Notes under the pieces: model-generated | The model's database searches: none | What the model saw: only the letters and a program-made list of their open reading frames with translations | Told to the model about the DNA's origin: nothing | Assembly: GCF_900115225.1 (NCBI RefSeq) | Contig: NZ_FOVR01000013.1 | Span: 62,001 to 126,000 of the forward strand | Source of the DNA: Cohaesibacter marisflavi | GTDB lineage: Bacteria > Pseudomonadota > Alphaproteobacteria > Rhizobiales > Cohaesibacteraceae | DNA length: 64,000 bases | Reading direction: 5' to 3' | Made by a program: the position numbers and the translations under genes | Part shown: positions 51,760 to 60,924 of the stretch, piece after piece | Position numbering within the stretch: the first letter of the stretch is position 1 | Layout of the letters: each line of letters starts with the position of its first letter

Positions 51760-53730
51760 ATGGACGCGAAAAATTCATCTGTTGTTCGCCTGCGCCGTGC
51801 GGGTGATATTGCCATCGTCACGGTTGACAATCCGCCGGTCAATGCGCTCTCGGTGGCTCTCCGCCAAGGATTGCTGGATGCTGTTGAGGATTGCGAGGCT
51901 GATGAGGCTGTGCGGGCGGTGGTGCTGCAGTGTGCGGGGCGAACCTTTATTGCCGGTGCAGATGTCCGTGAGTTCGGCAAGCCCCCTCAACCGCCCCACT
52001 TGCCTGATGTGGTTGCACGTATCGAAGGGGCTCGAAAGCCCTGGATTGCTGCGATCCACGGGACCGCTCTGGGGGGCGGGTTCGAGGTGGCCATGGGATG
52101 CCGCTTTCGTGTTGCTGCACCAGACGCCAAGGTCGGGCTGCCTGAGGTGACGTTGGGCATCGTGCCGGGGGCCTCTGGCACTGTGCGCACCGCGCGTCTT
52201 GCCGGGGTAGCCTCTGCGGTGGAACTTGTCACCAGCGGACGGCCATGGAAGGCAGACAAGGCACTGTCTGCAGGCCTTTTGGACGGCGTCGTCGCAGGGA
52301 ATTTGGAAGACGAGGCGATAGCCTTTGCGCGAGCCGCCTTGGACCGCCCCTTGCCTGAAGTGGCTTCAGAGCGCCCTGTGGAGCCGATGCCAGAAGCTTT
52401 TTGGCAAGAGGCAAAGAAGGCCGTGGCCAAAGCTGGACATCAGGCCCCTGTGAAGGCGTTGGAATTGATCCGTCAGGGATCCGAGCTTCCCTTCTCGGAT
52501 GCGATGGCGAAGGAGCGCGAAGCGTTTCTTACGTTGCGCCAGTCAGACGAGGCAGCAGCCTTGCGTCATGTGTTTTTTGCAGAAAGGGCAGCCGGTCGAC
52601 CTGATGCCCTGCGCTTCGTTACGCCACGACAAGTGCATACTGTCGGGGTGATTGGGGGGGGGACCATGGGCGCGGGCATTGCGGCTGCCCTGAGACTGGC
52701 AGGCCTGCCCGTTGTGCTGATTGAGCGGGATCAAGCCGCTTTGGATCGCGGGATGGATACCCTGTCCACCTTGTTCGATGGAGCTGTTAAACGCGGCAAG
52801 CTGGATGCCAAAGGCAAAGCCGAGTGCATGGACGGCGTTACTGGCAGCGTGGACTATAGCGCTTTGGTGCCGTGCGATCTTGTCATTGAGGCTGTTTTTG
52901 AGGAAATCGGGGTGAAGCGCTCTGTCTTTGCGGAGCTTGTGCTTCACTGTCGGCCTGATGCCATTCTTGCGACCAATACCTCCTATCTCGATCCGCGCTC
53001 AATTGCTGAGGGCCTTCCCAATCCGGAGCGGTTCATCGGGCTGCATTTCTTCAGTCCGGCCCATATCATGAAGTTGCTGGAGATTGTGCCGGTGACTGAA
53101 ACGGCTGAGGAGGTGCTGGCATCAGCCTTTGCGCTTGCGCGGCAGTTGGGCAAGATGCCGGTCAAGGCCGGTATTTGCGAAGGTTTCATCGGTAATCGCA
53201 TTCTCAAGCGCTATCGGAGCGAAGCAGAGACGCTTCTGCTTGATGGTGTAGCCATTGCTGATATCGATCAAGCGATGCGGTCTTTCGGTTTCCGGATGGG
53301 GCCGTTCGAAGCGCAGGATCTGGGAGGGCTTGATATCGCCTTTCTACAGCGGGAAGGTGCGCGTGCCGCAGGCAAAGACGTGCCCGAAACGCTGGGAGAC
53401 ATTCTGGTCAAAGCGGGGCGCAAGGGGCAGAAGACCGGCGGCGGCTGGTATGACTACAACAAAGGAGACCGCACCCCGCGCCCTTCGGACGCAGTTGCCC
53501 AGTTGCTCAAGGGGAGAATGAAGGCTCAAAAGCCAATGCCTCTGGATGCAATCTCAAGCCATTTGATCACTGCGATGGCGAGAGAAGGGCAGGCTCTTCT
53601 GGAAGAAGGGATCGCCGGGCAACCATCGGACATCGATCTGGTCGAAATCCATGGATATGGGTTCCCGCGCTGGAAAGGGGGGCCGATGTTCTGGGCCGAA
53701 CGGATGGGCCTAACAAATCTCGCAGGATAA
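51760..53730 (+). CDS. Fused enoyl-CoA hydratase / 3-hydroxyacyl-CoA dehydrogenase (PaaF/PaaH function)
   Basis: A 656-residue FadB/FadJ-type bifunctional protein. The N-terminal crotonase domain (residues 1 to about 190) has GTALGGGFEVAMGC and GLPEVTLGIVPG, with both catalytic Glu residues. The dehydrogenase part starts at VGVIGGGTMGAGIAAALRLAG (NAD site) and holds TNTSYLDPRSIAEGLPNPERFIGLHFFSPAHIMKLLEIVP, with the catalytic His in LHFF. A C-terminal domain with KGGPMFWAERMG follows. There are no separate paaF or paaH genes in the cluster, so this protein likely performs both beta-oxidation steps on dehydroadipyl-CoA. It is somewhat shorter than FadB. It is the last gene of the operon, before a strong terminator. 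Confidence 0.9.
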   Translation: MDAKNSSVVRLRRAGDIAIVTVDNPPVNALSVALRQGLLDAVEDCEADEAVRAVVLQCAGRTFIAGADVREFGKPPQPPHLPDVVARIEGARKPWIAAIHGTALGGGFEVAMGCRFRVAAPDAKVGLPEVTLGIVPGASGTVRTARLAGVASAVELVTSGRPWKADKALSAGLLDGVVAGNLEDEAIAFARAALDRPLPEVASERPVEPMPEAFWQEAKKAVAKAGHQAPVKALELIRQGSELPFSDAMAKEREAFLTLRQSDEAAALRHVFFAERAAGRPDALRFVTPRQVHTVGVIGGGTMGAGIAAALRLAGLPVVLIERDQAALDRGMDTLSTLFDGAVKRGKLDAKGKAECMDGVTGSVDYSALVPCDLVIEAVFEEIGVKRSVFAELVLHCRPDAILATNTSYLDPRSIAEGLPNPERFIGLHFFSPAHIMKLLEIVPVTETAEEVLASAFALARQLGKMPVKAGICEGFIGNRILKRYRSEAETLLLDGVAIADIDQAMRSFGFRMGPFEAQDLGGLDIAFLQREGARAAGKDVPETLGDILVKAGRKGQKTGGGWYDYNKGDRTPRPSDAVAQLLKGRMKAQKPMPLDAISSHLITAMAREGQALLEEGIAGQPSDIDLVEIHGYGFPRWKGGPMFWAERMGLTNLAG

Positions 53731-53741
53731 GAAACAAGAGA

Positions 53742-53780
53742 AAAGCGCAGCCTGTCAGATGCAGGTTGCGCTTTCTTTTT
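53742..53780 (+). terminator. Intrinsic terminator at the right end of the phenylacetate cluster
   Basis: 13-bp stem (AAAGCGCAG plus CCTG against CAGG plus TTGCGCTTT, one G-T pair), 7-nt loop, then CTTTTT. The stem and tail are nearly the same as at 33679-33716. Confidence 0.88.
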
Positions 53781-53821
53781 GGGTCACGAATTTGGTCCTT
53801 GAGCAGATGGTCCGTCTGCTC

Positions 53822-54700
53822 TTATTCTGCGATGGCTGGTGCCGGTGCTCGTTTCATTTGATAGAGTTTGAGAAGTGGCTGACCCAAGGCTGCAATCAGA
53901 ATGAGGCTGCCGCCTATGAAGGTTGCCTCACTAGGAACTTCTCCGAACAGCGCCCAGATGATCACCGGTGCGATGACAATCTTGATCTGCGCGATGAGGC
54001 TGACTTCCGGAGCGGAGATAAGGCGGGTGGCCATGGCATTCAGCATGCGGCCGACGGGGGCGGTAAACAGGCCCATGACCATCATGATCAGCACGCCATA
54101 CATATCGAAGTCGCCCACCTTGATGAAGGGAACCGCAAACAGGCCAATGAACAGGCCGCCAGCGCCGACCACCAGTGAGCGGTTGAGCTGGCTGAATTTG
54201 CGCCAGACTACGAAATTCAACGATACGGCCAGCGATGCGGTGAGCGCGATCAGGTCGCCAGCCATACCGCCGGAAGCCAGAGAGCCTCGTACGATGATAT
54301 ACATGCCGGCCATGGAGAGGAGGATGGCAAAGAAGGTCTGCTTCTGCAGGCGCTCCTTAAGGAAAATCCAGCTGAAGATGGCTGAGAGAATGGGCGTTAC
54401 GCTCATGATGAGCAGCACATTGGCGACGGTCGTCTTTTGCACAGCGAGGGTAAAGGCTGTTCCGCTGACGCCCATGATGGCGCCGGAGACAAACAGCATG
54501 AAGCCACCGGCCTTGATGACCGGAAGCAGATGGCCTTCCCGGATGCGGGTCAGCAGCGTCATCGAGATCAACGAGAAGACGCCGAACAGGAAAGACGGAG
54601 CAAAGCCATGCAGGCCGGATAGGCGAATAAAGACCGCATCCAAGCTCATGAGAGCGGCGGCGACCAGAAGATAGGTTAGACCTTTTTCGTGATGTGTCAT
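53822..54700 (-). CDS. EamA/DMT-family transporter
   Basis: A 292-residue drug/metabolite-transporter-type membrane protein with ten hydrophobic segments arranged as two five-helix EamA repeats. Examples are YLLVAAALMSLDAVFIRLSGL at the start, and SVTPILSAIFSWIFLKERLQ and APVIIWALFGEVPSEATFIGGSLIL at the ends of the repeats. These proteins mostly export amino acids, metabolites or drugs; the substrate is not predictable. It is divergent from a TetR gene with an inverted repeat in the 82-nt gap, so it is likely repressed by that regulator. Confidence 0.85.
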   Translation of the reverse strand: MTHHEKGLTYLLVAAALMSLDAVFIRLSGLHGFAPSFLFGVFSLISMTLLTRIREGHLLPVIKAGGFMLFVSGAIMGVSGTAFTLAVQKTTVANVLLIMSVTPILSAIFSWIFLKERLQKQTFFAILLSMAGMYIIVRGSLASGGMAGDLIALTASLAVSLNFVVWRKFSQLNRSLVVGAGGLFIGLFAVPFIKVGDFDMYGVLIMMVMGLFTAPVGRMLNAMATRLISAPEVSLIAQIKIVIAPVIIWALFGEVPSEATFIGGSLILIAALGQPLLKLYQMKRAPAPAIAE

Positions 54701-54742
54701 TGATGATTAATCCTGACTTGTATTTTCAAGAATTTGAACATA

Positions 54743-54756
54743 ATACTGGTTAGTAT
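54743..54756. promoter_or_regulatory. Inverted repeat between the DMT transporter and TetR genes
   Basis: ATACT-GGTT-AGTAT, a 14-bp dyad centred in the 82-nt divergent region, with flanking matches (CAT and ATG). The form is usual for TetR/AcrR operators. Confidence 0.5.
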
Positions 54757-54782
54757 GATTTGCAAGCTCTGTTGGTGTTCTT

Positions 54783-55370
54783 ATGAAAGTTGCCGAGAAA
54801 ATCCGTTTGAAACAAAAAACCATCGTAGAGGCTGCCGAACGGCTGTTTCTGGCGAATGGCTATAGTGGTACCACCATGGATGCCGTGGCGTTGGAGGCGG
54901 GGGTCACCAAGCAGACGGTTTATCGCTACTTTCCCTCCAAAGTTTCGCTGTTTACTGCGCTTCTTGGTCGTTTCGATGAAGATGAAACAGAGTTCTTCTT
55001 CTCAAGCGAGGGAGATTTGGCTGAAGAATTACGCCTTTATGGGGTCGCATTCCTGACGCGTCATATGCGGTCTCGAAATCTGGCATTGTTTCGCTTGATG
55101 CTATCGGAAAGCAAGCATAGCAGCGAGCTTGGCGATTTGTTTCGTTTCCACGCACAGCCCTATTGGCTAGGCAAACTCACGCTTTTTCTAAGTCAGTATC
55201 TGCCTGAGCAAGAGGCTAAGGCCTATGCGCACATGTATAACGCCATGCTGCTTTCCAAGCGGACGCCGTTGCTGATGCGCAGGGAGGAGGGAATGACGGC
55301 TGAGCAGATTCGCAATCATGTGGACTTCAGCCTTCAGCTCTTTCTTCATGGCCTGCCGCTTGACCGATGA
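54783..55370 (+). CDS. TetR-family transcriptional regulator
   Basis: A 195-residue regulator. The HTH is clear (residues about 10-55: IVEAAERLFLANGYSGTTMDAVALEAGVTKQTVYRYFPSKVSLFTAL), followed by a helical ligand domain resembling the AefR/TetR_C group (GVAFLTRHMRSRNLALFRLMLSES). It is divergent from the DMT transporter gene, which it probably represses. The ligand is unknown. Confidence 0.88.
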   Translation: MKVAEKIRLKQKTIVEAAERLFLANGYSGTTMDAVALEAGVTKQTVYRYFPSKVSLFTALLGRFDEDETEFFFSSEGDLAEELRLYGVAFLTRHMRSRNLALFRLMLSESKHSSELGDLFRFHAQPYWLGKLTLFLSQYLPEQEAKAYAHMYNAMLLSKRTPLLMRREEGMTAEQIRNHVDFSLQLFLHGLPLDR

Positions 55371-55677
55371 CCATTCGCGATAGGGGTGTTGCCAATGAAG
55401 GGACAAGAGAGAGGGAGAGGGCCTTTCTCTTTCTGTACCACGCATATTATCTGTGACTTTCTTCCCGATTGGCGCGAAGGCCTGTGTGCGTCACAATAAA
55501 AGCACATAAACTCTACAACCTGTTTGTTGTTATTGGAGCGAAAACCGTTCTGAGGAGATGCTGTTGGCTCGCACTCGCTCGGTCTTTGCTCGCATTGCGG
55601 GGCTGGTTGTCTGTTTGATGCCTATTTCGCCCGTGTTTTCAATGAAGTGTCTATTTTGATTCAAGGAGCGCTTGATT
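55371..55677. other. Intergenic region without recognisable genes
   Basis: 307 bp between the TetR gene and the cpdB-type gene. It contains AAGGAG before the latter's start codon. I see no hairpin, repeat or gene here. Confidence 0.6.
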
Positions 55678-57657
55678 ATGTCCACACTCTCACTTTCCCG
55701 TCGCCGCTTTCTGGCTGGTGCTGCTGGCGCAGGCGCGCTGATTGCTTTGCATCCTTTTTCCGCCTTTGCAAAGGCGGGGCAGGCCCATTTGCGTCTGATG
55801 GAGACGACCGACATTCACGTCGCGATTTTTCCTTATGATTATTACGGTGACAAGCCAACGGATTCAGCCGGTCTTGCCCGTACGGCCGCGCTGATCAATG
55901 ACATTCGTGCCGAAGCGTCCAATTCCATGTTGCTGGATAACGGAGATCTTATTCAGGGCAATCCGATGGGCGATTATGTTGCCTATGAACGCGGGTTTGA
56001 GGGGGATCAGCTGCATCCAATGATGGCGGCCATGAATACCCTTGGCTATGACATGGCTACCCTTGGTAACCATGAATTCAACTATGGCCTCGATTTCCTC
56101 AAGAAGGCACTCGCCGGGGCGAACTTCCCCTTCGTTTGTGCCAATATTGCCATGGGTGATACGCTCGGAGCTGATCCCACCAAGGACAAAACCCTGATCA
56201 AGCCATATGAAATTCTTGAAAAGACGATCAAGGATGGTGATGGCAATGAGCATACCATCAAGCTTGGGTTCATCGGCTTTGTACCGCCACAGATCATGAC
56301 ATGGGATATGGCCAATCTGGAAGGCAAGGTCATGACGCGCGATATCGTCAAGACAGCCGAAGCCTATGTGCCGCAAATGAAGGAAGAGGGCGCCGAACTG
56401 ATCATTGCGTTGTGTCATTCGGGCATTGCCGGTGGTGGTTATTCCGAAGGGATGGAAAACGCTGCTCTCTATCTGGCCGGTGTGAAGGATGTCGACGTTG
56501 TCTTTACCGGCCATCATCACCGTGTCTTTCCTGGCAACTATGCCGACATCAAGGGCGTCGACAACGAGAAGGGCACCTTGATGGACAAACCGGCTGTTAT
56601 GGCTGGCTTCTGGGGCTCGCATCTGGGGCTGATCGATCTGCTGCTTGAGAAGAATGAAAATGGCAAATGGGCCATCGCTTCGCATGTTTCCGAGGCCCGT
56701 CCTATCTACAAGCGCGAAAAACGGAAATATATTCCGCTGGTGGAAAGTGTGGCGTCGGTTCTGGCACCCGTCCAGAAAACCCATGAGGAAACCCTTGATT
56801 ATATCCGTCGTCCGGTGGGGGAAGCTGCTTCGGCGCTTTATTCCTATTTCGCGCTGGTGGCTGATGATCCATCCGTGCAGATCGTCTCCAATGCGCAGCT
56901 CTGGTACACCGCGCAGATGCTGAAGGGCTCCGAGTTTGAAGGGTTACCGCTGCTTTCTGCTGCTGCTCCGTTCAAATGCGGCGGTCGTGGTGGGCCTGAT
57001 TATTACACCGATGTGCCAGCCGGCCCGGTCGCCATCAAGAATGTGGCTGACCTCTATCTCTATCCCAACACCGCACGGGCGGTGAAAGTCACCGGACAGC
57101 AGGTCAAGGATTGGCTTGAGCGTTCCGCCGGGATCTTCAATCAGGTGGAAGCCGGTGGCAAGGATCAGACTCTGCTCAATCCAGACTTCCCATCCTACAA
57201 TTTCGATGTGATCGACGGAGTGACCTACAAGATCGATATTTCCCAGCCGTCAAAATATTCTTCTGACGGAAAGGAAGAAATCAATCCCGATGCCAACCGT
57301 ATCGTCGATCTGATGTATGACGGCAAACCGGTTGACCCTGAAGCCGAGTTCATTGTGGCAACCAACAACTATCGCGCTGCCGGTGGCGGCCACTTCCCGG
57401 GCTGTGATGGTTCCACCATCATTCTGACCGCGCCGGATACCAACCGCGATGTGATTGTGCGCTACATTGTCGAGAAGGGAACCGTGAACCCGACGGCAGA
57501 TTCCAACTGGTCGCTGGCTCCTCTGGCTGACACGACGGTTCTGTTTGAAACAGGGCCGAAAGCGGCTGCTTTCGTCGAGGATGTAGAAGCGGTTTCCATC
57601 GAGGCAACCGGCGAGACCAGCGAAGCCGGCTTCGGGGTCTATCGCATCTCGCTGTAA
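55678..57657 (+). CDS. cpdB: 2',3'-cyclic-nucleotide 2'-phosphodiesterase / 3'-nucleotidase, CpdB type
   Basis: Periplasmic enzyme that hydrolyses 2',3'-cyclic nucleotides and 3'-nucleotides for nucleoside and phosphate salvage. About 659 residues. The N-terminus [28 protein letters not shown] is a twin-arginine signal. The calcineurin-like metal motifs follow: [39 protein letters not shown] and [11 protein letters not shown]. The C-terminal 5'-nucleotidase domain includes [17 protein letters not shown] and [13 protein letters not shown]. The ATG at 55678 is preferred over 55672. E. coli CpdB uses a Sec signal, so the Tat signal is notable. Confidence 0.93.
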   Translation: MSTLSLSRRRFLAGAAGAGALIALHPFSAFAKAGQAHLRLMETTDIHVAIFPYDYYGDKPTDSAGLARTAALINDIRAEASNSMLLDNGDLIQGNPMGDYVAYERGFEGDQLHPMMAAMNTLGYDMATLGNHEFNYGLDFLKKALAGANFPFVCANIAMGDTLGADPTKDKTLIKPYEILEKTIKDGDGNEHTIKLGFIGFVPPQIMTWDMANLEGKVMTRDIVKTAEAYVPQMKEEGAELIIALCHSGIAGGGYSEGMENAALYLAGVKDVDVVFTGHHHRVFPGNYADIKGVDNEKGTLMDKPAVMAGFWGSHLGLIDLLLEKNENGKWAIASHVSEARPIYKREKRKYIPLVESVASVLAPVQKTHEETLDYIRRPVGEAASALYSYFALVADDPSVQIVSNAQLWYTAQMLKGSEFEGLPLLSAAAPFKCGGRGGPDYYTDVPAGPVAIKNVADLYLYPNTARAVKVTGQQVKDWLERSAGIFNQVEAGGKDQTLLNPDFPSYNFDVIDGVTYKIDISQPSKYSSDGKEEINPDANRIVDLMYDGKPVDPEAEFIVATNNYRAAGGGHFPGCDGSTIILTAPDTNRDVIVRYIVEKGTVNPTADSNWSLAPLADTTVLFETGPKAAAFVEDVEAVSIEATGETSEAGFGVYRISL

Positions 57658-57680
57658 ATTGGCCTGTTCCATTGGAAATG

Positions 57681-57717
57681 AAAACACCCGCAAGTCTTTT
57701 AGCTTGCGGGTGTTTTT
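57681..57717. terminator. Bidirectional terminator between cpdB and the isomerase gene
   Basis: AAAACACCCGCAAG paired with CTTGCGGGTGTTTT across an 8-nt loop, with T-run on the plus strand and the mirrored A-run on the other. It serves two convergent genes. Confidence 0.88.
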
Positions 57718-57738
57718 ATGTCTCGTCTTCTGCGGATT

Positions 57739-58419
57739 TTAACTCAGGAATGTATCATAGTCGGAGACGAGCAGGTGGCGAGGTGCTTCGTCTTCTTCGA
57801 TGGAGGAGAAGCGACCGATATCCATTTCGAACCAGTTGTCGGTCTTGTCGTCATTGACGGTAGAAACTTCGCCGATCAGCACATCGTCGCCTTCTCCCCA
57901 GAAGGAATGCCAGACGCCCGGCATCAGCGTGATGCTTTCACCCGGATCCAGCTTGAGGTGGCTGCCCGCCTTGAGGGTCTTCATACGGCCGTCAATGGGA
58001 ACCACGACATCCTTTTCGCGATCGATTGTCCCTTCTTCATTCGGCGCCCAGAGTTCGAGCACCAGCTTGCCGCCGCCGCGGTTGATGATGTCTTCGGCCT
58101 TCAGATAATGGCGATGCATCGGGGAAAGCTGGTCTTTGCGGCTGATCATGATCTTTTCCGCATAGAGCATGCCTTTGCCGCGTTTGAGGTCTTCTGCAAT
58201 GCCGTTGCGCACGGTGAACAGAAACAGGCCAAGTTCGTCGAACTTCCCAAGTCCGTAATCGGTGATATCCCATCCCATGGCGCGCTCGACATAGAGGCTA
58301 TGGTCGGTGGCCTTCATCTCTTCGGGAGAGAGATAGGCAAAGGGTGGCAAAATGTAGCCGAAGGATCGAATGAAGCTGTCTGCCTCTTTCAGGATTTCAT
58401 TGACATGGGAACGTTTCAT
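57739..58419 (-). CDS. D-lyxose/D-mannose ketol-isomerase family protein
   Basis: A 226-residue cupin-fold isomerase of the D-lyxose isomerase family, which interconverts D-lyxose with D-xylulose and D-mannose with D-fructose. Features are SHVNEILKEADSFIRSFGYILPPFAYLSP, GWDITDYGLGKFDELGLFLFTVRNG, the Mn-binding MHRHYLKAEDIINRGGG (His, His, Glu) and the later His in LMPGVWHSFWGEGD. The ATG at 58419 is used. Divergent from a LacI-type regulator whose gene is followed by a PfkB kinase, which suggests a mannose/fructose or lyxose/xylulose route. Confidence 0.87.
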   Translation of the reverse strand: MKRSHVNEILKEADSFIRSFGYILPPFAYLSPEEMKATDHSLYVERAMGWDITDYGLGKFDELGLFLFTVRNGIAEDLKRGKGMLYAEKIMISRKDQLSPMHRHYLKAEDIINRGGGKLVLELWAPNEEGTIDREKDVVVPIDGRMKTLKAGSHLKLDPGESITLMPGVWHSFWGEGDDVLIGEVSTVNDDKTDNWFEMDIGRFSSIEEDEAPRHLLVSDYDTFLS

Positions 58420-58456
58420 CAAAGCTGCTCTCTGAATTCGCTGTTAGAAAATTGAC

Positions 58457-58468
58457 TGCAACGCTGCA
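58457..58468. promoter_or_regulatory. LacI-family-type half-symmetric site upstream of the isomerase gene
   Basis: TGCAACGCTGCA is symmetric at 5 of 6 positions with a central CG, 38 nt upstream of the isomerase start in the divergent intergenic region. Likely bound by the adjacent LacI regulator. Confidence 0.5.
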
Positions 58469-58647
58469 ATTGAAGGTAGTATAGGACAAATCGAGAGAAT
58501 TTTATATCGTTACAATAGCTAGGTTGGATAAATCTCTAACTGTTTGTAATTGGGAAAAAAATGGCATAGTCTTCATTCCTGATCAAAAAAGTTACGTATT
58601 AAATTCTGCCATTCAGGCTGAATAGCGCGTGCCGTTGAAGGGATTTC

Positions 58648-59664
58648 ATGCAGCAAGGGTCAACCAAGCCGACGCAAAAGACGATTGCGCAAATCATGGG
58701 GCTGGCGGTTACAACCGTTTCTCGTGCCCTGAAGGGGGATCCCAAGATCGCCGAGGCAACGCGACAGCAGGTGGCCAAGGTTGCCGAGGAAATCGGCTAT
58801 GTGCCAGACCGTGCGGCTCAGCGACTCAGAACCGGAAAGACGCGCGTCATCGGCCTGATGTTGAGCCCCCATGACGAGATTTTCGGGTTTGGCAACAGCA
58901 TGATCGAGGGGCTGACCCGCTCTCTGGAGGGATCTGGCTATCATTTGATCATAACGCCCACATTTTCTGGTGGAGATGATATCGCTCCGATCAAATATGT
59001 GGTGCGGAACGGTTTGGCGGATGGGCTGGTGCTGACGCGGACGCGCAATTTCGATGAGCGCGTTCGCTATTTGCTTGAGAAGAAATTTCCCTTTGTTTCG
59101 CATGGGCGCACGGATTTCTCGCAGAAGCATAGTTTCATTGACTTCAACAATGAGGATTTTGCCTTTCAGGCTGCCAACAGATTGGCAGATCTTGGCTGTA
59201 ACCGTCTTTCCATGATCCTGCCGCAGGAGGGCTTCACCTTCCACCAGCATCTGCGCTACGGTTTCATGCGGGCCGTGCGGCAGGCGGGTCTGGACTATGT
59301 CATTCCGGACACGGTTACACTGGATTCCAATCTTGAAGCCATCCGCTCATGGGCGGTGGAGCTGTTGTCTGATCGCAAGGAAGGCGATGTGTTCGGCTTC
59401 ATTTGCCCCGGCGAGACCAGCTATCTGGCGCTGAATGCTGGGTTGCGCAATATCGGCCTCAAGCGGGGCGTGGACTATCAGGCTGTGGTTAAAACCAACA
59501 GCGCCATTCTGGAGCAGATCTCGCCGACACTTGATCGCGTGTATGAGGATATCGAGAATGCCGGTCTGCTGATGGGCAAAACGCTGCTATCCATATTGGA
59601 CGGGAGCAGTGAGGGCGTTTCACAAATTGTACAGGAGCCGATCTTCAGTTTTCAGAATGTCTGA
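58648..59664 (+). CDS. LacI-family transcriptional regulator
   Basis: A 338-residue LacI/GalR regulator. HTH at residues about 11-32 (KTIAQIMGLAVTTVSRALKGDPKIAEATRQQV), hinge helix DRAAQRLRTGKTRVIGL, then a periplasmic-binding-like sugar domain with FPFVSHGRTDFSQKHSFIDFNN. It is flanked by the divergent isomerase and the kinase gene 49 nt downstream, so it should control this small sugar locus. Confidence 0.92.
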   Translation: MQQGSTKPTQKTIAQIMGLAVTTVSRALKGDPKIAEATRQQVAKVAEEIGYVPDRAAQRLRTGKTRVIGLMLSPHDEIFGFGNSMIEGLTRSLEGSGYHLIITPTFSGGDDIAPIKYVVRNGLADGLVLTRTRNFDERVRYLLEKKFPFVSHGRTDFSQKHSFIDFNNEDFAFQAANRLADLGCNRLSMILPQEGFTFHQHLRYGFMRAVRQAGLDYVIPDTVTLDSNLEAIRSWAVELLSDRKEGDVFGFICPGETSYLALNAGLRNIGLKRGVDYQAVVKTNSAILEQISPTLDRVYEDIENAGLLMGKTLLSILDGSSEGVSQIVQEPIFSFQNV

Positions 59665-59713
59665 GCGAAGCAAGAGGCTGGGTTGAACCGGTTTATCAGG
59701 GAGGATTTGAACA

Positions 59714-60655
59714 GTGAGCAACGGGCCGAGAATCATATGCTGCGGAGAAGCGTTGATTGACATGATACCCACCAAGAGTGTGGAGGGAACGCTGACCTAT
59801 GAGCCCTGCTCTGGAGGGGCTGTCTTCAACACTGCGATTGCCTTGGGGCGCTTGGGGGTGCCAGCTGAATTCCTGACTGGTCTATCGTCTGATCTGTTCG
59901 GAGAGCAAATCCGGGATTCTCTGGAGCAGAGCGGTGTCGGGGCAAGCCTGAGCGAAGTGAGCAAGCGGCCGACAACCTTGGCTTTTGTCAAGCTGGTTGA
60001 TGGGCATGCGACCTATCATTTCTATGACGAGAATTCTGCCGGTCGAATGCTTTCAATCGAGAAAGTGGGGGCCGTGCCCGCATCCATCGACGCCCTGTTT
60101 TTTGGCGGTATCAGCCTTGCGGTCGAGCCTTGCGCTCGCACTTATCAGGCGATTGCCCTTAGGGAAGCGGAAGACCATGTGATCATGATGGACCCGAATG
60201 TCAGGCCGGGCTTTATCGAGGATGCGGATGTCTATCGCACGCGCATCTGCTCCATGATGGCGCATAGCGATATCGTGAAGCTTTCGGATGAAGACATTGC
60301 CTGGTTTTTCCCTGATCTTGATAATCTGGATGACCAGGTGGCCGAGGTCAAAAAACTCGGGCCGACGATCATCCTGATCACCAAAGGCGCGGAGGGTGCA
60401 ACGGCTTATCTTGCTGATGGCCGTACCATATCTGCGCCATCCGAGCAGGTCAGTGTGGTTGATACCGTAGGGGCCGGTGACACCTTCAATGCCGGTATTC
60501 TGGCCAAACTGGATGAAATGGGCCTGTTGAGCAAAGAGGCTCTCAAGGGCGTTTCCGATGATCAGATCGGTGAGGCTATGGCTTTTGCTGCGCGGGTGGC
60601 GGCGGTTACCGTTTCCCGCAAAGGCGCCAATCCGCCTTGGGCGAAAGAAATCTAG
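59714..60655 (+). CDS. PfkB-family sugar kinase (fructokinase type)
   Basis: A 313-residue ribokinase-like enzyme. N-terminal CCGEALIDMIP and GGAVFNTAIALGRLGVPAEFLTGLSSD form the sugar site. ILITKGAEGATAYL and DTVGAGDTFNAGIL close the C-terminal part, with the catalytic base Asp256 in GAGD. It starts with GTG, preceded by GGGAGG. Overall it resembles fructokinases, which with the mannose/lyxose isomerase would give fructose 6-phosphate from mannose; xylulose or other ketoses remain possible. Confidence 0.88.
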   Translation: MSNGPRIICCGEALIDMIPTKSVEGTLTYEPCSGGAVFNTAIALGRLGVPAEFLTGLSSDLFGEQIRDSLEQSGVGASLSEVSKRPTTLAFVKLVDGHATYHFYDENSAGRMLSIEKVGAVPASIDALFFGGISLAVEPCARTYQAIALREAEDHVIMMDPNVRPGFIEDADVYRTRICSMMAHSDIVKLSDEDIAWFFPDLDNLDDQVAEVKKLGPTIILITKGAEGATAYLADGRTISAPSEQVSVVDTVGAGDTFNAGILAKLDEMGLLSKEALKGVSDDQIGEAMAFAARVAAVTVSRKGANPPWAKEI

Positions 60656-60707
60656 GCAGCCTTCATGCGGCATTTTGGCCGCGGAAAGATCGTTAATCCT
60701 CATTCAT

Positions 60708-60743
60708 AAGCATGCGGACCAATCTGCATGCTTTTCTTTTTTC
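60708..60743 (+). terminator. Intrinsic terminator after the sugar kinase gene
   Basis: AAGCATGC/GCATGCTT 8-bp stem, 10-nt loop, then TTCTTTTTT. About 50 nt after the kinase stop. Confidence 0.8.
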
Positions 60744-60807
60744 AAGCGGCTTTTTTACAAATGCAGATTGGTTTGCCAATTGACAATAATCGTAAAAGTG
60801 TCAAATC

Positions 60808-60836
60808 GTATGATGTTTTTGTCAAAATTATCATAC
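60808..60836. promoter_or_regulatory. Spaced inverted repeat before a TetR gene
   Basis: GTATGAT and ATCATAC, 15 bp apart, lie about 90 nt upstream of the TetR start in an AT-rich stretch. Possible autoregulatory site. Confidence 0.35.
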
Positions 60837-60924
60837 TTGAAACATAAAGTACGGTGCTGTATCTAAAAGGCGGGTGTTCGGTTCAGCAGGAAGCGTTGCT
60901 GTTTCTATTAAGGTGGAGGGGCAT

